A DNA stretch of 64,000 bases from an uncultured Sulfitobacter sp. (GCA_947501805.1 CANMXJ010000019.1:1-64000); one strand, 5' to 3'. Numbered from the stretch's first letter, positions 16,707-25,070 are shown. Program-made: numbers and translations. The notes: generated by a model from the letters alone, not told the origin.

Positions 16707-17983
16707 TGTCCGTCTCCTAGCCGCGCAAATATCGTGCGAATAATCGTCCCACCCTCGGGATGTATCCTAGCTTTTCCTGAAGGCTGGGTCCACGCAATGA
16801 AAACACCGTCGTTGCCAAGAGCCATGCGAGGGAAACCAACCGTTCTCCCGGTTGGGCTTACAACGATTACACTGGGGTTTGTGCATCCAAATTTTGCATC
16901 AACCGCGCAGATCAACACGGCCTCGCCTTGTGAAGTCTGTTCTACCCATGTGACTAGAGCCGGTCCTTTTGGTTGCTGAAGGACATCAACCCGCCCGGAA
17001 GGAGCGCCATTGTCGATCTCTATGGCCGTTCCAAAGCTCACGCCGTCATCGTCTGAAAAAGCCACCTTCACTTTTGGCACGTCGTCGGCGGCTGTAAACC
17101 AAGCAACCACCGTCTGGCCGTCACTACTGTCGATTGCAGGCCCGTTAACGGGGCACCCTTCGATATGCCAGCCGTCAACAGCAACTGAAGTTGGGGTTGA
17201 CCATCCCTCCTTGTTTTTGCGAACGATTGAGATGTCGTGGATTTCACTAGGTGATCTGTCCCGATAGACGGCAAGAATGGTTCCAGCATCCGTTAGGACG
17301 GCGGACGTTTGGCAACAGGTGCAGGTCCGCTCATCGAGCAGTGTATCATCAGTCATCAGGCCATCACTTGCGATTGAGCGCGCGCGCAACTGCATCACAT
17401 TGGCGGAATCATCCTGAGATCCATAGGTGTCATAGTCTCGGCCATCGAGCCAGATTGCAGTAAAATCACCTCCCTGCCCCGGCAGCAAGGTCACAAATCC
17501 ATGCTCACGCTGTGATCGGTCTTCATGCGGGACAAACGGAGCGCCCCAAGTTTTTCCTTCATCATCCGACAACGCGATCTTGACGTCGTACTGATACGCA
17601 GCGTCACCGTTGATTTGCAGCCAATGAGCGGCAAGCGTCCCGTCTGCCAATGCGACGACAGAGGGGAAATCGGCCCAGTTGACGAATAATTCATTGCTAT
17701 GGACGACAGTCTGCGGCGCAGACCACCCGGACGCATCGCCGATTGCAGTCCTTACCGCGAACCCATTTCCTTCTGGTTCGGTCCAACTCATCAAGACGCG
17801 ACCGTCTCTCGTGGTTGAAAGCGATGGTTCGCACGCACCGTCGGCCACGGGAGCAGCGAGTTCCATAATCGATGAGAAAAGCGCCCCTTCAGCGGTGGCA
17901 ATCTGCACGCCAAGGAAAGGCAATATGCTCACAGCAAGAAAGCTCTTTGAAATCAGTCTTGCCAGTCTGTTCACCAAGAGCAT
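16703..17983 (-). CDS. secreted BNR-repeat (sialidase-fold) protein with CTCC motif
   Basis: This 426-residue exported protein has a hydrophobic signal segment (residues about 12-32). It carries several Asp-box/BNR-type repeats, for example SDDEGKTW near 148 and SDDDGVSFG near 310, that indicate a six-bladed beta-propeller related to exo-alpha-sialidases. Sialidase activity is not supported, because the arginine triad could not be recognised. A clustered DERTCTCCQ motif near 225 and a GCPVNGP motif near 280 are unusual and may bind metal. I preferred the ATG at 17983, with GAGG seven bases upstream, over TTG at 17986. It leads an operon with TlpA and possibly the L,D-transpeptidase, and diverges from the copper chaperone gene. 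Confidence 0.7.
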   Translation of the reverse strand: MLLVNRLARLISKSFLAVSILPFLGVQIATAEGALFSSIMELAAPVADGACEPSLSTTRDGRVLMSWTEPEGNGFAVRTAIGDASGWSAPQTVVHSNELFVNWADFPSVVALADGTLAAHWLQINGDAAYQYDVKIALSDDEGKTWGAPFVPHEDRSQREHGFVTLLPGQGGDFTAIWLDGRDYDTYGSQDDSANVMQLRARSIASDGLMTDDTLLDERTCTCCQTSAVLTDAGTILAVYRDRSPSEIHDISIVRKNKEGWSTPTSVAVDGWHIEGCPVNGPAIDSSDGQTVVAWFTAADDVPKVKVAFSDDDGVSFGTAIEIDNGAPSGRVDVLQQPKGPALVTWVEQTSQGEAVLICAVDAKFGCTNPSVIVVSPTGRTVGFPRMALGNDGVFIAWTQPSGKARIHPEGGTIIRTIFARLGDGQ

Positions 17984-18083
17984 CAACCCGCCTCGCTAAG
18001 TTCCTGAAATTATCATCGCATTTAAATATTCGAGGTGCAAAGGTTCAGCAATGATCACCCCGTTGTCTTTCTGAAATCAGCTG

Positions 18084-18114
18084 TTGACGTTCCAGTGCAG
18101 GAACCAGCTAGCGT
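18084..18114 (+). promoter_or_regulatory. CueR/HmrR-type (MerR-family) copper promoter
   Basis: A -35 box TTGACG (18084-18089) and a -10-like TAGCGT (18109-18114) are separated by 19 bases, the over-long spacer of MerR-family promoters. Inside it lies the perfect dyad GTTCC-AGTGCA-GGAAC (18089-18104). The layout is base for base like the Escherichia coli copA promoter bound by CueR. It lies 27 bases upstream of the copper chaperone gene. No MerR-family regulator is encoded in the window. Confidence 0.75.
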
Positions 18115-18140
18115 ATACGTATAGTCAGAAAGGAATCGAC

Positions 18141-18338
18141 ATGACAAAGTTCTCAGTACCGAAGATGAGCTGTGGCCACTGTAAATCTGCGATCGAGAAT
18201 GCGATCAAAGCAGCGGATGGCGGTGCCCATATGGACTTCGATATGGCCAAGCGGGAAGTCACCGTCAGCAGCGACGTAGAGGCTGGCATCTTGATTTCAT
18301 CCATTAATGCAGGTGGCTATGAGGCACAGGTCATTTGA
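18141..18338 (+). CDS. copZ: heavy-metal-associated (HMA) copper chaperone, CopZ-like
   Basis: This 65-residue HMA-domain protein has the metal-binding motif MSCGHC near residues 9-14 and the expected beta-alpha-beta-beta-alpha-beta length. CopZ proteins carry Cu(I) in the cytoplasm to Cu+ ATPases. The start ATG at 18141 has AAGGAATCGAC upstream; an upstream in-frame start would place the promoter inside the gene. The CueR-type promoter directly ahead supports copper-inducible expression. The matching ATPase in this window lies at 28160-30559. The Rieske gene follows 75 bases downstream. Confidence 0.88.
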   Translation: MTKFSVPKMSCGHCKSAIENAIKAADGGAHMDFDMAKREVTVSSDVEAGILISSINAGGYEAQVI

Positions 18339-18413
18339 TTTTCGTGAAGTAGCTGTTCGCGAGAGATCACTGAGCCGCAGTACCCAGTCTCTAAGCTATA
18401 TGGAGAAAAACTT

Positions 18414-18971
18414 TTGACCGAAACAATTCCCAAAGAGCGTCGAGACTTTCTATATTTTGCCACTGCGGGCACAGGGGCGGTAGCAGTCGGCGCGGCGATT
18501 TGGCCGCTGATAGACCAAATGAACCCCTCTGCAGACGTTGTAGCGCTTTCAACGATCCGGGTGGATATATCTTCTTTGGAGGAAGGCAGTCAGTTAACAG
18601 TAAAGTGGCAGGGCAAACCAGTATTTATTCGATATAGAACCCCAGAAGAAATTGAAGCCGCAAAAGCAGATATCTTTGAAGATTTGCCCGACCAGATCGC
18701 AAGAAATCCGAATTTAAAAGAAGGTTCGTTGGCGACAGACGACAATCGTGCGGTTGCTGGACAAGAACAATTCCTCGTTATGATAGGCGTATGTACACAC
18801 TTGGGCTGTGTCCCGATAGGTGACGGTGCTGGGGACTTTGGCGGATGGTTCTGCCCCTGTCACGGATCGCACTATGATACTGCTGGACGGATCAGAAAGG
18901 GCCCTGCCCCCGAAAACCTTCATATCCCAGAGATGGAGTTATCAGAGGATCTTGTTCTGAAGATCGGTTGA
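18414..18971 (+). CDS. petA: orphan Rieske iron-sulfur protein (bc1 type)
   Basis: This 185-residue ubiquinol-cytochrome c reductase iron-sulfur subunit has an N-terminal membrane anchor (about 14-34) that may also be a Tat signal ([11 protein letters not shown]). The cluster-binding motifs CTHLGC and CPCHGSHYD lie near 126 and 151, with all four ligands present. The length is normal for alphaproteobacterial bc1 Rieske proteins. The start is TTG at 18414, eight bases after GGAG. Unusually, no cytochrome b or c1 gene is adjacent. It follows the copper chaperone, so it may be a spare subunit made under copper stress, when iron-sulfur proteins are damaged. That role is inference. Confidence 0.88.
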   Translation: MTETIPKERRDFLYFATAGTGAVAVGAAIWPLIDQMNPSADVVALSTIRVDISSLEEGSQLTVKWQGKPVFIRYRTPEEIEAAKADIFEDLPDQIARNPNLKEGSLATDDNRAVAGQEQFLVMIGVCTHLGCVPIGDGAGDFGGWFCPCHGSHYDTAGRIRKGPAPENLHIPEMELSEDLVLKIG

Positions 18972-19028
18972 AGGATGGCTGCAAATTCTGGCTCTATCCC
19001 TATCTCCAATAGCGTAAGATCGAAGGTT

Positions 19029-19670
19029 CTAGGACGCTCCGTTCCCGTGAGAACTGTCATCTGTGCAACTGTTCTCGCAAAAGCAATCTCTGTATTCAGT
19101 TTCACAGCACGCACCACAATGCTGTTTTAATGCGACGCCGATTGCGCCTCTTGCGCGGTGTAGACGTACGCGCAAGTTTTGCTGCGAGACACCCATATCA
19201 TCCGCGACGTTCTTGCGCGTCTCTTCCAAAAAGTCGACCCGCCTCAGTATCTCGGCGTACTCAGGCCGTAGTTCGGGAAGCAATCCGCGAAGGCATTTGC
19301 AAATTGCGTCATCCGACTCTTGTGCGAGATGATCACCGTCCAAGACCAGTTGCTCTTGTGAGTACCGAGCATCGCCACGTTTCCGAACGGTTTCCTTTCG
19401 AAAGTGGTCCATCAACACAGACTTCAGAACGGTATAGAGCCAACCAAGAGCGCTGGCTTCATCGCGCAACTGAGTTTTGCTTTGCATCACGCGGATGCAA
19501 AAACTCTGCAAGACATCTTCAGCCGTGGCTTTGTCTCCGACACGGCGCATCAAATAGCGCTGAAAATCGAGATAATGTGCTTTTAGTGCAAGTTCCAAGA
19601 CGGGCGAACCCGCGCGCTGGTCTTCTTGAGGGTCTGGCAAATGAGATGACTTTTGGGTTAGATCAGACAT
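19029..19670 (-). CDS. ECF sigma factor with C-terminal Cys-rich domain (CorE-like), second copy
   Basis: The 213-residue protein has region 2 (KATAEDVLQSFCIRVMQS, LGWLYTVLKSVLMDHFRKE) and region 4 (VADDMGVSQQNLRVRLHRARGAIGVALK). As in the factor at 12971-13600, a C-x-C pair (CKC) sits before region 4. The tail contains CGACCETEYRDCFC, which keeps the same C-x2-C-x7-C-x-C spacing, plus one more downstream cysteine. This makes a metal-sensing, anti-sigma-independent factor likely. GAGAGGCTTGTA precedes the ATG. It is convergent with the Rieske gene and divergent from nothing nearby. Confidence 0.85.
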   Translation of the reverse strand: MSDLTQKSSHLPDPQEDQRAGSPVLELALKAHYLDFQRYLMRRVGDKATAEDVLQSFCIRVMQSKTQLRDEASALGWLYTVLKSVLMDHFRKETVRKRGDARYSQEQLVLDGDHLAQESDDAICKCLRGLLPELRPEYAEILRRVDFLEETRKNVADDMGVSQQNLRVRLHRARGAIGVALKQHCGACCETEYRDCFCENSCTDDSSHGNGAS

Positions 19671-19740
19671 TACAAGCCTCTCGGGTGAAAATGCGTCCGC
19701 AAAGCATGGCTTTCACTCGTTAAGACCACCATTAAATTGA

Positions 19741-20658
19741 TCAGTTGTTCACAGAACTCTGTGGCAGTGGCGCACTTTGCTCTTGCACAACGCCTTTGCG
19801 TACCACCAGCATAACACCGATGATCGCTAGTACAACGCCGATTAGCTTTAAAATCCCCAACGATTCATCGTAAAATAGCACACCCATCGTCAGTCCAAAG
19901 ATAGGCACTAGAAAGCTGAATGCATTGGCCTGATTGAGTGCTACCTCGGTAAGCACTGACATCCAAAGCACATAAACCAAAGCCGATCCAAAGACTGCCA
20001 ACGTCAACAGGATTGTGATAAATGTAAATGACCATTGGATGAGGGAAGGATCCTCCGTCATGCCCGCGATGATGGCCAGAGGGATGCTTCCGATCAAAAA
20101 TTGCAGTCCCATCGCCATGAGAAGGTCAACTTGCCCAGCGATCATTTTTATCATGACGTTGCTTACTGTGACCCCTAAAGCGGCAAGCACAATGTAGGCG
20201 ACGCCGAGAAGATAGCTATCCTGAGCGCCGTAGAGCAGTTGCGGTGCTGCGATAACGAGGATGCCGAGAAACCCAATAAACAGGCCGAATCTTCCTGCAG
20301 GCTGCAAGCGCTCGCCTAACACGAGCCCGCCAAGACCTGCCGCGAGCAAGGGTTGCGTGTTGGCGATGACCGTCGCGATTCCGGGCGAGACAAACTCTGC
20401 CGCATGAAACATACCGAGAAAACCCAGACTTGTGGCTCCAAACCCCATAACCGACAAAGTCGCCCAGACACGGACTTTGCGTGGAAAAGGTCGGCGCAGC
20501 GCACACGCCAGCCCGACCAAGACTAAACCTGCGATTGTTGCGCGTAAAGTTGCAAAGCTAAGATGCGGTGCCAACTGGATTCCGATTGTCAGCAATGGAT
20601 AGCAGGCCGCCCAGAGCAGCATCACCGTAACTATTTTAGAAATTGATAAAATGCTCAT
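19741..20658 (-). CDS. DMT-superfamily (EamA) transporter
   Basis: This 305-residue membrane protein has about ten membrane helices arranged as two EamA repeats. Landmarks are the LRATIAGLVLVGLACALRR segment near residue 40, the IATVIANTQPLLAAGLGGLVLGERL signature in repeat one (about 93-117) and FSFLVPIFGLTMGVLFYDESL in repeat two (about 243-263). EamA carriers export or import metabolites and the substrate cannot be read from sequence. It lies 70 bases downstream of the second CorE-like sigma gene on the same strand, so it may belong to that regulon. Confidence 0.85.
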   Translation of the reverse strand: MSILSISKIVTVMLLWAACYPLLTIGIQLAPHLSFATLRATIAGLVLVGLACALRRPFPRKVRVWATLSVMGFGATSLGFLGMFHAAEFVSPGIATVIANTQPLLAAGLGGLVLGERLQPAGRFGLFIGFLGILVIAAPQLLYGAQDSYLLGVAYIVLAALGVTVSNVMIKMIAGQVDLLMAMGLQFLIGSIPLAIIAGMTEDPSLIQWSFTFITILLTLAVFGSALVYVLWMSVLTEVALNQANAFSFLVPIFGLTMGVLFYDESLGILKLIGVVLAIIGVMLVVRKGVVQEQSAPLPQSSVNN

Positions 20659-20710
20659 GTGAGAGGCAACCTTTCAACCTAGATGAACCAAGGCAAGCAT
20701 ATAGAAATCG

Positions 20711-21031
20711 TCATTCGGGCTTTGCCGGAGCGAGAGCTAACACGACCAATTGGCAAAAATGGCCTTGCGCGTGCGCGAGTCGGCAGCTCGCTTGAGCTTT
20801 GGAACATCTTAATTGGATCGCAACCTCAGAAAAGGTTTCGCCACGCAGTTCAAATCGCGCAAGAATATCGGCATCATCGGGGTCCATCAGATCTAAAAGA
20901 GTCAGTGCTAGGTCTTGGAATAATCGAATTAGGTCAGCATCTTCCAGATCTTCAGACTCTGCCAAGCCACAATTGCACTTTCGTGCTTTTCGTTGGTCTT
21001 GCTCCGCGCGATCCAAACGGCATGGCCTCAT
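20711..21031 (-). CDS. sigma-70 region-4-like protein with N-terminal cysteines
   Basis: The C-terminal half of this 106-residue protein looks like sigma region 4 (DPDDADILARFELRGETF then VAIQLRCSKAQASCRLAHAQ). The order of elements matches the region-4-only protein at 12466-12774. Its N-terminus has a KCNCGLAESEDLEDAD stretch, a C-x-C pair before region 4 as in its relatives. The usual C-terminal Cys-rich tail is missing, and the end (QLVVLALAPAKPE) looks unrelated, perhaps after a frameshift. GAGGAG eight bases before the ATG supports translation. It is the fourth sigma-related gene in the window. Confidence 0.5.
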   Translation of the reverse strand: MRPCRLDRAEQDQRKARKCNCGLAESEDLEDADLIRLFQDLALTLLDLMDPDDADILARFELRGETFSEVAIQLRCSKAQASCRLAHAQGHFCQLVVLALAPAKPE

Positions 21032-21255
21032 CTTTAGCGCTCCTCATTGCTGCGAACCTTTTGATGAAAGACGGTTGGCAGACCTCTGCGTTACGGAATT
21101 CGTTGATACACTGGAAAAATTATATCTTTGGGGTCATGAGGCTGAGCGGCATCTGTAACGAAAAGCGGACTTCAACGTCCTATTGTTTAGGTGACCAAGT
21201 GACGCCGCCCTGTGGCTTGGCCACAGCGCTGAATGAGAAATGAAAGGAACACGTT

Positions 21256-21381
21256 ATGTTGTTGATTATAGGAACCGGGCTTTTCTTGACGCTGATTTGT
21301 CGTATTTTTTTGATGCAAGCTTCGATGATCGCTAACCCTGAGTTGGTCCGCGTCATTCAAACTGTACAGGATGATACGTAG
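21256..21381 (+). CDS. small single-helix membrane peptide (41 aa)
   Basis: The frame starts MLLIIGTGLFLTLICRIFLM, a clear hydrophobic helix, followed by a polar tail with NPELVRVIQTVQDD. AAAGGAA lies seven bases before the ATG. It is on the same strand as the NhaA gene, about 100 bases upstream of it. No family is recognised. Confidence 0.45.
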   Translation: MLLIIGTGLFLTLICRIFLMQASMIANPELVRVIQTVQDDT

Positions 21382-21484
21382 CTCTTTGGCTTTCGAGAAT
21401 AGCTGCGCAGACCAAACATTGTTCATGTCGCTCAAGACCGCTTATCAGCGTGATTTCAGGCCCGCTGGGTGAACTGGACCCAAA

Positions 21485-22654
21485 TTGGCTATTGAACCTC
21501 TGACGCTCAACAGAATTTCCGGCGTTTTGATCCTCAGCGCCATTGTTCTTGCATTGATTGCGGCCAACTCTCCGCTGGCAGAAATCTATGCAAAGGTTCA
21601 CCATGCGCCAATCCGGATTGGCTTGGCCCCTTACCAGATAGACGCGCCGCTGATTGTTTGGGTCAATCAGGGTTTGATGACTTTTTTCTTTGTGCTTGTC
21701 GGAGTCGAAATCAAGCAAGAGTTGGTGGCAGGCCACCTGTCGACTTTGCGGAAGGCGGCGTTGCCCGCAATTGCGGCGTTAGGCGGCATGATTGTCCCTG
21801 CCCTCATCTATATCGCGTTTACGGCGTTCGAGGGCGACGCGGTGCGTGGCTGGGCGATCCCCATGGCAACCGATATAGCACTTGCCCTTGCGCTACTCTC
21901 CTTGCTGGGAAATCGCGTTCCTGTTGGTCTAAAAGTATTTCTGATGTCCTTGGCAATTTTTGATGACCTCGGGGCGGTTGCAATCATCGCGTTCTTTTAC
22001 GGCGAGGAAGTTCATTCCTTGCCATTGATGCTGGCCGCTCTGACCTGTGCGGCCATGGTCGGCCTGAACCGTGTTGGACAGGCAAAGCCGCTGCCGCTGG
22101 CTATGCTCGGCGCAATACTTTGGTTGGCATTATTCCAATCAGGGATCGAAGCAGCACTTGCAGGCGTCCTGATCGCAGCCGTCGTCCCCAATGAGGCCAA
22201 ACATGATGACAGCAATCCGCCGCTGCTCAGAATCCAGCAACTTTTGCACCCTTGGGCAAGCCTGCTGATCGTTCCGATCTTTGGGTTCTTCAATGCCGGT
22301 GTCACAATCGAAATCGAGACTTTGCAAAATGTAACGGGCGGCGTGTCTTTGGGCGTTTTCTTTGGACTGTTTCTGGGCAAGCAGATTGGCGTACTGGGCG
22401 CGACATGGTGTGCTGTGAAACTGCGCATCGGTGTGCTGCCGCCGGGTGTCGGGTTCCGACACATCTACGGTGCCGGACTTCTTGCAGGCGTGGGCTTTAC
22501 CATGGGCCTATTTGTCACGGCACTTGCGTTTGACGTGGCTGCTTTGGCCGCTATCGCGCGTCTGGCGATACTGATTGGCTCAACCCTGTCTGCCGTGGTC
22601 GGACTTGCTGTCTTGCGGTTTGCGCAAGGCAAGCACGAAGAGCGCATATCATGA
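21485..22654 (+). CDS. nhaA: NhaA Na+/H+ antiporter
   Basis: This 389-residue protein has about eleven to twelve membrane helices. It shows NhaA hallmarks: FFFVLVGVEIKQEL near 60, the unwound helix-4 motif ATDIALALALLSLLG near 127 and the paired aspartates of IFDDLGAVAI near 160, which bind Na+ and protons. NhaA exports sodium in exchange for protons at the inner membrane. The start appears to be TTG at 21485, with no better start in frame. It stands at the head of the plus-strand energy cluster but is separated from it by 200 bases with an inverted repeat. Confidence 0.93.
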   Translation: MAIEPLTLNRISGVLILSAIVLALIAANSPLAEIYAKVHHAPIRIGLAPYQIDAPLIVWVNQGLMTFFFVLVGVEIKQELVAGHLSTLRKAALPAIAALGGMIVPALIYIAFTAFEGDAVRGWAIPMATDIALALALLSLLGNRVPVGLKVFLMSLAIFDDLGAVAIIAFFYGEEVHSLPLMLAALTCAAMVGLNRVGQAKPLPLAMLGAILWLALFQSGIEAALAGVLIAAVVPNEAKHDDSNPPLLRIQQLLHPWASLLIVPIFGFFNAGVTIEIETLQNVTGGVSLGVFFGLFLGKQIGVLGATWCAVKLRIGVLPPGVGFRHIYGAGLLAGVGFTMGLFVTALAFDVAALAAIARLAILIGSTLSAVVGLAVLRFAQGKHEERIS

Positions 22655-22797
22655 CGCCAAAGGGACGCCATCTGATTGTCAGGTAGACCTCTACCACGCG
22701 AAGTTGACGCTTTTTGCGGCGATGATTGGCCTTCGCGCAGGATTTCTTGTCCGAGCATGTAACGGTCTCTCACCGAGAGCGTCTTAGTAGTGAACCC

Positions 22798-22828
22798 GCG
22801 AAAACATGGGACAACTCCATTTTTTCGC
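22798..22828 (+). promoter_or_regulatory. near-perfect dyad before the DUF5676-DUF3141 operon
   Basis: GCGAAAACATGG (22798-22809) and CCATTTTTTCGC (22817-22828) are complementary at 11 of 12 positions around the seven-base loop GACAACT. The structure ends 13 bases before the GAGGAG of the first gene of the operon. It may be an operator or a 5'-leader hairpin; a terminator of nhaA is less likely since no T-run follows the stem. Confidence 0.45.
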
Positions 22829-22854
22829 AACTTCACATTTGAGGAGTGACCCAT

Positions 22855-23124
22855 ATGTCAGATTCAAACCCTATAAGCATCTATACTGTTGGAATGTCAG
22901 TCGGAATTTTGCTGGCGCTCAGTTTTGCCCTGTGCGTCGTGTTCGGTCTGATCTTCGCTGGGGCCACGATGTATCAGGTGTGGTTGCCGCTGCTGCCGGG
23001 TGTGAGCTGGATCAGTTGGCAGAGCGCCCTATTGGGTCTGGTCGAAAGCTATGCCTACGGCTGGTATATTGCTGTGATCTTTGTGCCCGCGTGGAACTTC
23101 TTTTCGCGGAGGACGTCAGCATGA
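22855..23124 (+). CDS. DUF5676 family small membrane protein
   Basis: The 89-residue protein has two membrane helices: VGILLALSFALCVVFGLIFAG and, after a WLPLLPGVSWISWQSALLG loop, LVESYAYGWYIAVIFVPAWNFF. The pattern ending in LGLVESYAYGW..A..F fits DUF5676, a family often beside metal-transport or PHA-like genes. Its function is unknown. I chose the ATG at 22855, eight bases after GAGGAG, over a GTG nine bases upstream. Its stop overlaps the DUF3141 start. Confidence 0.75.
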   Translation: MSDSNPISIYTVGMSVGILLALSFALCVVFGLIFAGATMYQVWLPLLPGVSWISWQSALLGLVESYAYGWYIAVIFVPAWNFFSRRTSA

Positions 23125-24875
23125 ACACCGTAACTTCGATCAAACCTCTCCTTCCCGCTCATGCGGATGAAGCCACTACATCATCTGATACACCACCACC
23201 CCTGCCCGATCCGGCTGCATATGGCCGTGATCTTTGGGAACGTTCAGTGCTGTTTATGGATACGCTGCGCGAACGCGCTGACAACATGATCGCCCATGAG
23301 CGGGCCGGGATGCCGCCCCTTCTGGATTTTAAATATGAGACGTTGCTGGACGCGCGGCAGTTTGGCCGTCCGGCCAATTATGCGCTGCTCAGGATCACCG
23401 AAGTGGATGGCAATTGCTGGGATGATTGCGTAGATATCGCAAAACCACCAGTCATCGTGGTGGACCCACGTGCGGGCCACGGTCCCGGCATTGGCGGGTT
23501 CAAGCGCGAGAGCGAAGTCGGCATGGCGATGTCCGAGGGCCACCCAGTATATTTCGTTGTCTTCTTTCCTGAACCAGTCCCGGAACAGACTCTCGAGGAT
23601 GTTCTGTTCGCCCTGCGCCGCTTTGTCGAAGATGTCTCGGCGCGCCACGATGGGGCCGCCCCCGTCCTTTATGGAAATTGTCAGGCTGGTTGGGCCGTTA
23701 CGCTGTTGGCCGCACATTGCGAAGGTCTTGCGGGACCGGTGGTTCTGAACGGATCGCCACTGTCTTATTGGGCGGGCGAGGAAGGCGTGAACCCGATGCG
23801 TGTCACCGGCGGACTGCTTGGTGGCGCGTGGCTGGCCCATCTGACTGCTGATCTGGGCGATGGGAGGTTCGACGGTGCATGGTTGGCGCAGAATTTCGAG
23901 AGCCTGAAGCCGGAAAAGGCGATCTGGGAAAAATACGCCAACCTGCTGACCAATGTGGACACAGAACGCGACCGTTTTCTCGACTTTGAACGCTGGTGGA
24001 ATGGTTTTTACACCCTCAGCCGCTCTGAAATTCTGTCAATTACCCAGAATCTGTTCATCGGCAACCAACTCGAAAATGGCGAAATGCCGATTGGCGATCA
24101 CTGCGTCGCCGACTTGCGCAAGATCAATAGCCCGATGATCGTCTTTGCGTCCTACGGCGACAATATCACGCCGCCTGCACAGGCTCTTGGTTGGATTCCA
24201 GAAGTCTACAAAGACACAGCGGATCTCAAGGCGGCTGGCCAGCGGATTGTTTACCTGACCAACACACATGTTGGGCATTTGGGCATCTTCGTATCAGCCT
24301 CGGTGGCAAAGCTTGAGCACCGCGCGATTTTGGAAAGTCTGGACAAGATCGAAAAGCTGAAACCCGGTCTGTACGAGATGAAGATCGAAAATCCATCAGG
24401 TGACCCCGATTGCCACTCCCCCGAATACAAAGTCAGGTTCGAGGCCCGCGAGGTAAGCGATCTGGAACATAAGGTGCCCGAACAGGCCTTCGAAAAGGTG
24501 GAGCGCGTGTCCAAAATTAACGAGGCCTTCTACAGCACCTTTGTCAGTCCCTGGGTACGTTTGATGACAACGCCAGCCAGCGCCGAGATGCTGAGATTGA
24601 TGCATCCCATGCGCACCAGCCGTCTGATGTTCTCTGAACGTTATAATCCATGGATGCGGCTTGTCCGGCAGGCAGCGAGCAGCATTGCCGAAACAAGGGC
24701 ACCGTTGGAACCTGACAATTCAATGATCCAGCGCGAGAGAACTGCGATCTCTACAGTTGGAGACGCAATTGAACGGGCTCGTATCGCACGCGATGCGACA
24801 TACGAACGCACGTTCAGGACGCTTTACGGAAACGAGAAACTGGATGCCGACAGCAACCCTCGCATGCCAGTCTGA
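23121..24875 (+). CDS. DUF3141 protein, PHA-synthase-like alpha/beta hydrolase
   Basis: This 584-residue protein has an alpha/beta-hydrolase core resembling class I/III polyhydroxyalkanoate synthases. Landmarks are VVDPRAGHGPGIGGFK near 118, a lipase-type box with cysteine nucleophile YGNCQAGW near 190, and a late histidine in NTHVGHLGIF near 385. The family is catalogued as DUF3141; enzymatic activity is not established. It overlaps the DUF5676 gene by four bases, and GGAGGACGTCAGC precedes the ATG. Acetate kinase, phosphotransacetylase and FabI follow, so acyl-CoA or storage-polymer metabolism at low oxygen is a reasonable guess. Confidence 0.8.
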   Translation: MNTVTSIKPLLPAHADEATTSSDTPPPLPDPAAYGRDLWERSVLFMDTLRERADNMIAHERAGMPPLLDFKYETLLDARQFGRPANYALLRITEVDGNCWDDCVDIAKPPVIVVDPRAGHGPGIGGFKRESEVGMAMSEGHPVYFVVFFPEPVPEQTLEDVLFALRRFVEDVSARHDGAAPVLYGNCQAGWAVTLLAAHCEGLAGPVVLNGSPLSYWAGEEGVNPMRVTGGLLGGAWLAHLTADLGDGRFDGAWLAQNFESLKPEKAIWEKYANLLTNVDTERDRFLDFERWWNGFYTLSRSEILSITQNLFIGNQLENGEMPIGDHCVADLRKINSPMIVFASYGDNITPPAQALGWIPEVYKDTADLKAAGQRIVYLTNTHVGHLGIFVSASVAKLEHRAILESLDKIEKLKPGLYEMKIENPSGDPDCHSPEYKVRFEAREVSDLEHKVPEQAFEKVERVSKINEAFYSTFVSPWVRLMTTPASAEMLRLMHPMRTSRLMFSERYNPWMRLVRQAASSIAETRAPLEPDNSMIQRERTAISTVGDAIERARIARDATYERTFRTLYGNEKLDADSNPRMPV

Positions 24876-24893
24876 ACTGAAAAGGATAACGAA

Positions 24894-25070
24894 ATGCAAT
24901 GGATAATTGAAAACTGGCTGATCCTGCTGTTCGGGGTGGGCATGATCGGCATGCACCTGTTCGGACATCGCCATGGCGGCAAACGGGGCCACGATCATGG
25001 CTCTCACGACCATTCAGACAAGCAGGGCAAAAAGGACAAAGATCAATCCGAGGAAGCTACCGATGCCTGA
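24894..25070 (+). CDS. small membrane protein with His-rich tail, DUF2933-like
   Basis: This 58-residue frame has one membrane helix (WLILLFGVGMIGMHLF) followed by a histidine/glycine-rich cytoplasmic or periplasmic tail (HRHGGKRGHDHGSHDHSD) that could bind metal. The layout matches DUF2933-type proteins such as the one at 31957-32208. AAAAGGATAACGAA precedes the ATG. Its stop overlaps the start of acetate kinase, so translation is coupled. Confidence 0.65.
   Translation: MQWIIENWLILLFGVGMIGMHLFGHRHGGKRGHDHGSHDHSDKQGKKDKDQSEEATDA

Noticed and set aside
22655-22845. FNR/NnrR-type TTGAT-N4-ATCAA box for the energy cluster or nirK
   Set aside because: Looked for upstream of the cluster, nirK and arcA; no convincing half-site pair was found by eye.
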